DNA of 64,000 nt, from positions 258,829,863 to 258,893,862 of the forward strand of contig CP136064.1 of the NCBI GenBank assembly GCA_032622095.1, written 5' to 3'. The notes beneath the pieces were generated by a model that was not told where the DNA came from, ran no database searches, and worked only from the letters and a program-made list of their open reading frames with translations. The position numbers and the translations under genes are program-made. This document shows positions 54,088 to 64,000 of the stretch, in pieces (positions within the stretch are counted from its first letter, which is position 1; each line of letters begins with the position of its first letter). The DNA is from Siphonodentalium dalli (lineage: Eukaryota; Mollusca; Scaphopoda; Gadilida; Siphonodentaliidae).

Positions 54088-56603
54088 TATGTTATGGCAT
54101 AAATTGTTATTAAAACCGTATATCAAGGCACTATTAAAAAAAATTTAAGTGGACCTTTAATGCAGGTTATGACACTGTGCGCCTTTAAACTCTACCCAAC
54201 GTACTTTGGCTATTTTTTATCTTTGTGGAGCTTGGTAGCTCAAAGGTTAGAATGTTAAACATTTTGTCGGTGTAAATAGAGCGAGCAGAGTCATACGCTG
54301 TTCAAATCTCAAAACTAGTTGGGCTTGATCAAGGTCACCCATCTTAACGGGACGTTAAATATGGACCTGGCTTGTTGGGTAGGTGTAAGCCGCTCTAGTG
54401 ACCGCCTGTAAACTGGCAGCAGGCATAAGACTGGTCATTGGGCTGGGATAATAGTGTAAGTGAAGCACGTATGGACAGTTCAGGGTTCGCGCTGCCACTT
54501 GCCAAATTTGCCAATGGCAAAAATAATTCACATTTGGCAAAAAATATTTTCATTTGGCAAAAGTTTTGGCAAGTCAATTTTTAATTCCTGAATAAAGTTG
54601 AAAAATATCGTCAATTAATACCATTCATTCTAGGAAACTATTACAATAGAATTATATCAGTGGTGTTTTATATGGTTTCGGAAAAGTTAATACCTCCATT
54701 AAGATGCAGTTAATCTGATAGCATTAATATCGATGGGTGGAGGGATTACCAGTATTTAGTGTGATGTGGTGTTTACATAGATAATCCTCTTGTGATGTTC
54801 CCTTCTGGTGAAGCAACTCTTCTACCGTTTTATTGTTCGGTGATTGGTTTATTGTTGTATGTTAAACCACAATAGAGATACGAGTATAATTACTAACTAA
54901 CTGCTTTCCTAACAACATCAAAGGTTCAAACCGTGAGTGTCGAAACACAAAACTCAACGAAGGTTGCAGAAAATGATATTATGAGGGATAACATTTGTCA
55001 AATTCTAATAGAATTTGGCAAAACATATTTTCATTTGGCAAATTATTTGAGGGATAAGCGCCATGTACATGTAAGCCTCATTAGTATAATTCCATGGTGT
55101 AACCAAGGAAGTATATTGTTATTCTATTGGGACCGTTTTCCGTTTAATTGGAAATGCTCACCAATGGTAGTATGGGAAAGTGAATTCTCTAAGGAATGTA
55201 GGCATCTAACGTCCCCTGAAAACGAAAGTATCGCGATTACTGCCGAATGTTTCTTTGAGAAGTTGTCGTCCGTTTAAGAACATTTTTCATTATTCGGGAC
55301 AATTTTGCAACCACTGTATTTCGGAAAGTATGAGGAGTAGCATACTAAAAGTTTGTACGTATGTTGGGACTATAATGAGTTCTGGCCAACATTCATTTAA
55401 CGAATATTGTCCGCGTTTTCCTGCGGAGTTATATCCCTTTATCTGAAAAATAACCTGTTGTTTTAATACCTTAGAAGTTATGAGAAACAGAGCATCAAAC
55501 AATAGACAGTATGCACACTTCGATATTCCCTGTCGACCACGAGCGTCAAACATTTTGTACGCGTCTTCCTGCGGAGGTACCGCCCATACATACCCACAAC
55601 TTCAAATTTATTGTGCTCAGCTGTATAATTCCAGATAACTGAATTCGGGTTTCGCTGTTTTGTTGGTCGTTAACAGTTCAGTGCGATAACGAAAACTTGA
55701 CATGTTCGGTCTCATAGTTTTATGTTGGTAGTGCGGATGGGAGGGGTAACATTTCTATTTTTTTTTTATTTCGGTTGATTTACAACTATTTAAGTATAGA
55801 GATCCCCTGAATGGAGAAAAACACGTACATGGAAGGATTTTGTAAATCCGAGTAGAAATGCAAGAGTTAAGGGCCCTCATAGTTTGCATATTGTGCTAAA
55901 TGTGTTGTGTACGGAAAAACATTGGAGATCATGCCCATAGTTATGTGCGTCCGGAATAAAGATATCTAGTTTTTCGCCAAATTTTGCCAGTGTCGGTCCA
56001 GTATTGGAAGGTAACATCTACAGCCGATCACGAAACTGAGAATTTCGAAAATCCATGGAGTTCGGATCACACAATAAACTGCAATAAACAAATACATTTC
56101 ATCAATATGTAAAGTCATCAAGCTGTACTGATTCTGTATCATTTTCCGCAACAGCAAACGAACTGAAATGCTAAGTCCTCACACTGGGCATTCATCATAA
56201 CGCCTACATACCATATTTCAGTTCGATACATCGAAAAATGAAGGATAAATCGATCGACAAAGCTTACAATAATACATTCCCATTATAAGTTACGTGTAGC
56301 TCCTCCCAGTTCGCTCATATCAGCACTCCATACTCATGGAAAAGGAATCGCCTTTTATTACACGCTTGTTCCCAGAAATACAGTGTTATTGCTGTTCTAT
56401 ATTTACACATCCGTATGGAACGTACGTTCCATACACATCTCGTTGACGTAAAATGACGTACATGACGTTCGCCTCAACCATGAAACTGGAACTATTTAAA
56501 TATAAGAATCATCACACATAACAAACACACCCTGTATGAGCATAAATAAACCTTCTAATCCTGTATTTTTAATGCACGGATTCTTGGACGCGAAGCATGT
56601 AAT
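54088..56603. other. Non-coding; dispersed duplication
   Basis: A block at 55075-55340 (CCATGGTGTAACCAAGGAAG, TTATTCTATTGGGACCG) recurs diverged at 56935-57190 in the same orientation. TTTGGCAAA is repeated near 54500-54570 and 55010-55045. The 114-codon frame 54933-55277 falls partly in the duplicated block, without motif or matching frame in the copy. Confidence 0.45.
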
Positions 56604-56765
56604 AAACACAGAACGACACGATGTGTAATTGGGTTTGTCGATACGGCACTCGTGCGGTCGCGGAAGGATATAACTCGAGGCCAAGCGCCTCTCGTTCTAT
56701 CCTTCCGCGACAGCACGAGTGCCGTATCGACAAACCCATTTACACATCGTGTCGTTCTGTGTTTT
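56604..56765. repeat. Foldback element, about 70-bp arms
   Basis: AAACACAGAACGACACGATG at 56604 is matched by the complement ending at 56765. The arms run through GGGTTTGTCGATACGGCACT and close around CGAGGCCAAGCGCCTC. Few mismatches. Confidence 0.9.
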
Positions 56766-59700
56766 TACGCCACAAAAATCGGTCTCCATGTACTATATAT
56801 ATTTACATTCCTGCACCCAAGTTCCAGATGTGGGTGGGAATCACTTCCAATCAACCTAAAACATGTCAGGGCAGCATGCATATAATCACCATTTACTGAC
56901 ATTCTGTCATACACTTCTATTCTATTCCAGCCCATGGGTGTCCTCTATTATTATACTGCCATGGTGCAAACAAGGAAGTATGTTGTTATTCTATTGGGTC
57001 CGTGTTCTGTTTAATTGGAATTACTCAGAAACTAGGAACGCAAAATCTCTAGGGAATGTAGATATCTAAGGGCTACTGAAAATGAAGGTATATCGCGATT
57101 TCTACCAAAAAGTTTCTTTGAGGAGTTGTCGTTATTTTAAGAATATTTCTCATTATTATATGGTTCAATTTTGCAATATGTTGAATATGTATGACTGTTA
57201 AATTATTAGAGGGGTTTCAACTAGTTTGAAATATTAAATAAATTTCGTAGCGACTATGCCTATATATGCGACGTTTCCGGAACGCGACGATCCTGTGGTT
57301 TCCACCCTTAGTGGTCCTGCTGATGTGCTATGGCGCGGTTGGGTCCTGCTGAATTGCTATGTTGCTGTTAGGGCAAACTGATGCTGTTAACAAAAGTTCT
57401 GTTATGTTTTTTGAATTTGTCTTTTTCGCGGTGTTCCTATAATCTGAACATATACAGGACAAGCCATTATGCGTATCAAACATTCAAAAACATATTTATT
57501 GCGAAATATTTTTTAATACTGGTTGTATTAGTAGTTGAAAATCGACTATAATCAAGATGGTTATTCACATCGTTTTAGAAACGCCAGCGCAGGCATTATT
57601 ATATTTTTCTAAAATATATATGTTGATTATGAGTCATTATCAATTTTGGCCCATATTCTTGTCCTTTGACACTAGCGTCTTCTAGACAAGATATATGCTG
57701 ACAAATTATGATTTTATATATGGCCCGCAATGAGTTCTATAGAATATATACCGTACACCTGTCGTATAGCGGTATATTCACCCCCTACTCGTCACTTTTA
57801 TAGCTGAATTTCCACTAAAACTCATGTCCCAATTTCAAAATTTCGAGTTTCCTCATCCGTCTATATATATTGTTCAAAATAATTATTGAAACTTTCATGT
57901 TTAATTGAACAATGGTCATTACTCTTAATGATAATAAACCTTAGGCCATCAATATCCAAGATTTCCACATATTTTTTGTTCGTTACATCTTGTCCCTCAA
58001 CTCAATGTCTCTTCTGTAACGAAGTGGTATAAGAGCAAAATAATAGGACCTACGTGTAAATAGTAAATTACATCACTTGCCTTATAAAAGTGAGAACACA
58101 TGGTATGTTCAAAAATGTGCGCAGATTTGGAATTTTCAAAAACAGTCGCGAAAAAAATATGTATCAGGTAGGTGCACCCACAACCGTATATTTCAAAAGC
58201 GTCTGAAATGTAACGTGAATTTAATCGATACAACCAGGGACCTCAGTATCTCTAAATTATTTTTGAAGAGATCTTTCTAAGTCATTTTGATTAACACATT
58301 ATCTCCTCGCTGAAGGGATTAATCGTTGAGATATTTTGTTTTTGATAGCCAATACATATCTCCTGTTACGAAAAAAACAATTACAGGAATGACCAGTTTT
58401 GTTACTGGAAATAAAACATTACATTAAGATCAGACTATTTGAAATATAGGCGCCTAAATATTTAGTGGAATTACGTGTAAACTGTTGGGTATCTTATTAA
58501 CTTTTAATTTTAGTGAAGAAGTTATATTTCTATGAGACACCATTTGCTGGGATGGTGTATCATGTGAACTCTCGTTACGGGAAATACTTGAATTGTTACA
58601 GGATATAAAAGTGTTATCTAAAACGGAGTTAGTTTTGAATAAAATCGGCTTTTAGTCACTTTGTGGATTTCGTGCTCTTATTCTGACATGAACGAACACA
58701 TATGATAATATACTATACATCTTTTATATGTGAGACGTATCAAATGGTGCGTTCGTTACATGAAATACTCTGCGAGTAACACGATGGACGACAGTGTGTT
58801 ACATGGATTATACTATTGTAAGTAATAGCTGGAGATCGTTTGTTATTCTGTTCAGCATTAGTTTACTGTGTGTAGATATTTCATATTTGGATGGGCAGTG
58901 TGAAACTGATTTGGAAATATCGAAGTTAACATGATAGTGATATATTTTCAAGCACAACTTAACGTTACACGAAATACTACGATTAGCTGTCACTAATTTA
59001 GTATTATAGTGTAAGGCGGAAAAACCTTCCACCTTTATACTAATAATAAATTAGTGGCAATGGCTGCATTTGTGTGTGATATGGTGGGCAAGCGTAGCTG
59101 AGTTAGTTATGATTAGTTACTGTTTAATTCACGATCAGATCGCATGTTCGTTACATTAAGTACAAAATGTGCTAACCAGAGTATGTTAGAAGCTTTATTT
59201 GTTGCAGTAATACAAATTTGCTCGCATAATAGCCTAATTGTGTGATAAAACTGTCGAACTATATGTGGCACAATGTGTTATTGTTGGGAATTCTAATGAA
59301 CCACAGGCAGGCATGCTCAGATACATGCACTTTTTCCTGAAAAGTGGTTACAGGAAAGAGAAAGATGTCAAAATGCCACTGATATAGAACTCACGAATTT
59401 GTTATCGCAATTTTTTGGAAGTAGCATCTGTCATGCATGTTGAGGCTTTGGACAGAACATATAACGTGCAACTCCAGTAGAGAGTGTGCACACAGGTCAT
59501 ATATATGTCGTAGAATGAGAGGAAGTTGTTTTTGTGGACGAAAAGACAAGAACTAGAGATTTTGTGCAAGTAAGTGAGACAGTACACTGTTGTCAGGAAA
59601 GTGGTATGCAGATGGAGATGAAGAGTATTGATGAGACATGTCGGAGACTGCAGTATATATTGAGTATGCTATTAGGACAGTTTCGAGGAAAGTGGTATAC

Positions 59701-62700
59701 AGATGGATTATAATATAAATCGAGAGCGCGAAGAGCTATAGATCTGTCGTGAGACTGCGTAGCGAGTGAACAGGCTTGTAAAATGGGTAGTTAAGACAGA
59801 TATCATTGGTGGTGAAAGCGCCGAGGAGAAGCAGGTTGATAATATTGTGTAGACGAGGATTGTTGTGAAACGGATGTAGGGCACGAAGAGATGAATAAGA
59901 CATATATTTAAATCGAAGGGTAACACCAGGTTGATGGTGTGGACGAGACTGTGTGAAACTGCTGTAGAAAGTAAACAGGAGGATACGACAGATATCATTG
60001 ACAGCAAATGGGGAGAAGACGATTTTGGGTGTTTTCGAAGGTGATTATTGACGAATATGCCATGTCTAGTTGAATGTACCAATAAATATGTCATAATTGA
60101 ATACCAGTTGATTAACCAAACTATGTTTTGAATATAGGGACGTGTCAACGGGGGGGGGTCATCTTTGGTAAAAATTGGAAGTTTCATGCCTGACAGAATA
60201 TTCGTTGGACATATTGCACCACATATAGGTTGATCTTTTTCTCATTGTTGGATTTTCCAACCAGTAATTTTGGTTGCTGTGTTGGTAATAATTTCAGTTG
60301 CAAATTTTCCAATCTTAGGAGGGGGAGTCCGATTGAAAATATCCAACAGATAGAGAGCTTAACGTGTCGGTTGGAAAGTACCAGTCCAAGGAATGCAGTT
60401 AGCAATTTTCAGGATGGGCACCCAACGGGGCCATCTAGCCACACATAATGTGTCGGGTGATATGAGTTGTTCATAAACTCCATAAGTTATATAAATTAGA
60501 AGAATGCTCATTTATGTGCATGGCCAAAACGATGTGCAGATAATTCACAGAACAGTATACGTCATAAAGGAATTATGCCAATATGTAATGAATTACTGAG
60601 TAAATTTGGAATTTATGAAAGATTGTTGGCCGAGTATATTTCTGGCCGAAACATATTTCAAATTACCATTTGCACGCATCTTGTTAGCCTGTTTTGGACA
60701 CGATGGTTGATCCTAGTGCTTCCGTTTGTGTGCATCTCTGTGTGAGAGTCGGGTACCTTTTATGCTATTCCGGTTACACACAAATGCACGTAAATCACAT
60801 ATGCGCGTATCTGCCACATCGCTCACCACTGGTTGAAAATCATCTTCCCAGTTAAAGGTTAAATGTTATACTTCCGACATAAATCTTAACTTATTCTTAA
60901 CCGACTAACCGTGTACATAGTCATGCATGTGGGCCAGGTTATTATTGACCAGATAAATACCTGTTTATCTACATGCAAGTACGTGTCGTGTAACTTAACC
61001 TGAAATAAGTTCTCGTGAAACGCTCCCCGTAACATAACTGAGTTGAGATGTTATGTATGTTACATGCATGATGAATGCTGCATTAAATGGCAGCATCCAG
61101 TTTGTTTCTCTAGTGACTCAGCGTGTGTGATCTGAATGGGCCAGTTGGCCCACGATTGTAACTCACGTATACATATATGATATATACATGTACATCGGTA
61201 GTACATGCTCCACTTTGTGTATCAGGACTGGTGTGTGTGCAGTTACGACAGAGGACAGCGGAGCGCACTATATATTGTCTCCACTAACTTCATTCTATAT
61301 GGTGAATTCTTCATTTCAGCCATACTTTTTCCTTCTGTTTTCTCGGAAAAATACATGTTCAATATCCCATTTTCATCGTGTTTTGTGTCGAATAAGACAA
61401 TTATGAAAAAAAGTATTTCATGTAACAATAAACGCCCACATATCGTTTGTGTGACAAGAGAAGGGGTATTTGACAGAAACTCTTTAACAAGTTAGCTCCC
61501 GAATATATTAAAGTGCTCTTCCTTCCTCGACATGCAACTGGAAGAGTCCAAATGCACAGGTTACGTATATTGTGTAACACACCTGTCTTTAATGTAACAT
61601 ATGATATTTGAAATCCCACAGTAATTTATGAAATAACCATATCCATGTTGTATTATACACGACCGACTGCGGTATTATATTACTGTTGTGTTATACTCGA
61701 AATGCGACATATTGGTCGTTTAGTGTGATATCAGCCGCACCGGTGTGCTCAAAGTTTCTATCATGTAACGACTGTTGTCTGTAATGTAACTTGGATGTCC
61801 TCCCTGTAACACGGGGAATAATGACATTTAAAACTCCTAAGTCATATGATTCCAAGGGAGTTATTTTGAATGGCCAGTGGTTTGGACCTATCGGTTTCAG
61901 ATCATTAAACCAATACTCAATATGATAAAATATTCTCTCTTGGTGCAATCTTTAATATCGGCAAAATGTTATTTTAGAAAAAACAGTTGATACTACACAT
62001 GGACAAGGCATGATTTAACACCATAGAATATGAAAAATCCTATGTATTAGTTGTAATATAACCCATTTGACATGTTCGAGTTATAAAATGAAGTAGCTCC
62101 GCTATTTCTTAATAACAGCCATACAAAGAGTGGTTGTTACAGTAACGACATTATATATGCATAGCCGATATTCACAACCCAACCAAATATGAATTATAGG
62201 TGGTTAAGCCTGCATTTTACTATTTTAATAACCAATAATGTCTATTTGTTCCAAGCGATCACCAACTTATTTTTTTTCATTTTTTACCAGACTGAAATAT
62301 GGGCCAAAATTGATAATGACTCATATGTGCTTCATACACACACTGTTTCCCCCTCTCAAATCGTTCGGATTAGCCAAACACCACGAAAATGACATCTTAT
62401 AAAAAATAACGGTACATTTTCGTAACGGCATCATTTTTGCCCTACCCACATCATAGCAATTCAGCAGAACTACCAGCATCATAAACATGACCACTTGACC
62501 ATAGGGGCACCGGTGCCTCAGTTGGTTAGTAACATAACGCATTAGACTGGCAAAACCATATGACATACAACTACGCAATATATCTTTGGTCAAAGTAGCT
62601 ATTCAGATCTGAAAGGTGATCACAAAGCACCATGTAAACATTACATGAAGTGAACATAGCCGATATATGTACTGAATATGCAGTACATCCATTGGATATC

Positions 62701-62747
62701 GATACCATGGAAGTATATCTGATTTAATGGAATCAAACCTCTAGCTA
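56766..62747. other. Long non-coding stretch, no gene recognised
   Basis: GTTACRNGAAATACT-like motifs recur roughly every 200 bp between 58360 and 59160, suggesting an old tandem repeat. A block at 60120-60440 resembles the interior of the 2.66-kb element at 45.6-48.3 kb (TTGGAAATTT- and CCAAC-rich). Frames such as 59708-60187 (minus) and 61205-61495 (plus) have no recognisable motif. Upstream exons or the promoter of the receptor gene may lie here but could not be located. Confidence 0.4.
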
Positions 62748-62760
62748 TTATTATTTTCAG
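62748..62760 (+). promoter_or_regulatory. Splice acceptor in front of the receptor ORF
   Basis: A pyrimidine-rich TTATTATTTTCAG ends at 62760, four bases before the ATG at 62765. It implies an upstream 5' UTR exon, or an upstream coding exon with a different true start. Confidence 0.55.
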
Positions 62761-62764
62761 AAGG

Positions 62765-63697
62765 ATGTCAAGCAACGGTACGGAGACAGCCATCTGGATG
62801 AGGCTGAAAGATATATGGATGAAACATGGTGTCAATGCGCCCTACGCGATCGCTAGCGTTGTTATGGCAATATTGGCTATCACAAACAATGCTGTCCTGT
62901 TGTATTCCCACGTAGCACTTACCAGAGAACTGAAGACTCAAGCAATCACATTTTCCGTTCTATCACTGGCTTGTGCAGATATGATGACCGCCGGAATTAT
63001 GCCCCTATGTATATATATAGATGGCATCGTAGCTGGTATTAATGACAGCAAATCAAAATGTGTCATGAAGGCCCTTTTCGGCCGCTTGTGCACATTTTCG
63101 GTATTTTTCAACGCGGCATCTGTTGCGTTTGAACGGTACCTTGCTGTTCGTTCCCCAGCTGGTTATAAAAGTATGTTCACAACGCCGATGAAAATTGTGT
63201 GGATGATCGTTATCTGGACAACGTCGCTGGCATTTACCTTTGTACCAGCCACAGCTATTGGTGTTCAGTATTGTGAACAAACCGTCCTTCCCCACAGTAT
63301 GGTAAACACATCTATTACGATTATAGGGTTACTCTTCCCAGTAGCTTCATCAATATATCTCTACTGGGCTTGCTACAAAATTCTCCGAACGACGGTGAAC
63401 CCATCTGTGAGCATGACGCGGCTAATTTTGGTGAGGAATGTTAAGACGGCTTTTCTGTTATCTTTCGTCGATCTGGCTGGTGGGAGTTTCTTGGCGATGA
63501 ATCTATTATTCCAAGAGTGTCGTCACGGCCAATTGTGTGGACCTAAAAACGACTTATTTTATGGGATTATTTTCTTACTGACGCCGCTGCTGATTGTTTT
63601 ATCCAGTGCAATAACGCCATTGATATCAATCACTCGAAGCAAACAAATCAGAACATTTGTGGTTTCTAAAATAACTTGCAACAGGCGCCATTTGTAG
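62765..63697 (+). CDS. Class A-type seven-transmembrane G-protein-coupled receptor
   Basis: Plasma-membrane receptor, ligand unknown. 310 residues in one exon. Hydrophobic segments at about 25-48, 59-82, 97-120, 143-165, 178-203, 225-248 and 263-288. Rhodopsin-family marks: asparagines at the end of TM1 (AITNNAVLLYS), LACAD in TM2, Cys99 at the top of TM3 and Cys170 in loop 2 for the usual disulfide, and ERY at 123-125 with LAV after it. The TM7 NPxxY is not canonical: the segment reads SSAITPLISI, keeping only the proline. Loop 3 has two cysteines (252, 258). The N-terminus is short, with one glycosylation sequon (Asn4). Intracellular loop 3 and tail are short. Start chosen as the first ATG after the splice acceptor. 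A 5' exon could add residues. Subfamily not assigned: orphan-like, resembling expanded invertebrate prostanoid- or peptide-receptor-like groups only in general. Confidence 0.85.
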   Translation: MSSNGTETAIWMRLKDIWMKHGVNAPYAIASVVMAILAITNNAVLLYSHVALTRELKTQAITFSVLSLACADMMTAGIMPLCIYIDGIVAGINDSKSKCVMKALFGRLCTFSVFFNAASVAFERYLAVRSPAGYKSMFTTPMKIVWMIVIWTTSLAFTFVPATAIGVQYCEQTVLPHSMVNTSITIIGLLFPVASSIYLYWACYKILRTTVNPSVSMTRLILVRNVKTAFLLSFVDLAGGSFLAMNLLFQECRHGQLCGPKNDLFYGIIFLLTPLLIVLSSAITPLISITRSKQIRTFVVSKITCNRRHL

Positions 63698-63812
63698 TAA
63701 TATTGTTATCGATTTAAATGTTTTTACCTTTTCTATACTAAAGTATCATTGGTGAGTAGTTAAATGTTCAGATAATAATCGTTTTTGAACTTATTATCTA
63801 AACATTTCCCTC

Positions 63813-63818
63813 AATAAA
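63813..63818 (+). terminator. Polyadenylation signal of the receptor gene
   Basis: AATAAA about 115 bp after the stop codon; a second lies near 63871. A hairpin (GTTCAGATAATAA and its complement, 63767-63802) precedes it. Confidence 0.5.
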
Positions 63819-64000
63819 TAAGGCTCATGTTGCACTTTTATTTATCTGTCTATCACCTTAACATCCCGCCAAATAAATAATGGACCATTCTGATGTACAT
63901 TTTTTAACTGACTGGGATAATCCATTTAGTATAGAAAGGTTAAAGTGCAGGCCGTCGGTTACTTGAAATTACGCCAGGTGACGTCATGCGCAGGCCGATC

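Noticed and set aside
54933..55277. 114-codon plus frame
   Set aside because: Falls in a duplicated non-coding block whose relative at 56.9 kb does not keep the frame.

Overview
This is an animal nuclear genome window, AT-rich and gene-poor, probably from a marine invertebrate. The signs are intron-type splice sites, AATAAA signals, many palindromic ACATGTA motifs, and a repeat load made of MITEs, foldbacks, a tRNA-derived SINE, LINEs, a MULE, a DIRS/Ngaro element and a Maverick/Polinton. A lophotrochozoan is my best guess, but that rests on general repeat style only. There is no bacterial gene organisation: most short open frames are chance frames or translated repeats.

Layout. 0-15 kb is almost wholly non-coding and repeat-rich: a SINE with a tRNA-like body, inverted-repeat elements, several minisatellites, tandem chains of a modular repeat, and one exon-like open stretch near 7.7 kb. 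15-21 kb holds a perfect foldback, a broken MULE transposase, an almost complete LINE reverse-transcriptase ORF and two copies of a doubly palindromic MITE. 22.9-30.0 kb is one decayed DIRS/Ngaro-type retrotransposon, in order: gag-like ORF, reverse transcriptase, RNase H, tyrosine recombinase, SGNH hydrolase-like ORF. It is split by at least two MITEs. From 30.04 to 38.3 kb, on the minus strand, lies a decayed Maverick/Polinton (adintovirus-like). Reading leftwards it has protein-primed DNA polymerase B, FtsK/HerA-type packaging ATPase, small virion-type proteins, minor and major capsid proteins, and an adenain-like protease. No integrase was found.

38.7-40.95 kb is a segment bounded by about 80-bp inverted repeats. 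It contains a GC-rich 337-codon ORF, a second decayed ORF, and histone-type 3' stem-loops without histone genes. 41-62 kb is again non-coding: an inverted twin of the 21.3-kb minisatellite repeat, foldbacks, a 2.66-kb terminal-inverted-repeat element, a LINE 3' fragment, an array of palindromes at 51.4-51.9 kb, and more MITEs. At the right edge (62.77-63.70 kb) is the one convincing host gene, an intronless class A-type seven-transmembrane receptor preceded by a splice acceptor.

The genes do not form a pathway. The window is best read as a nested deposit of mobile elements beside a GPCR gene. Several insertions can be ordered in time, because MITEs interrupt coding frames of the Ngaro and Polinton elements.
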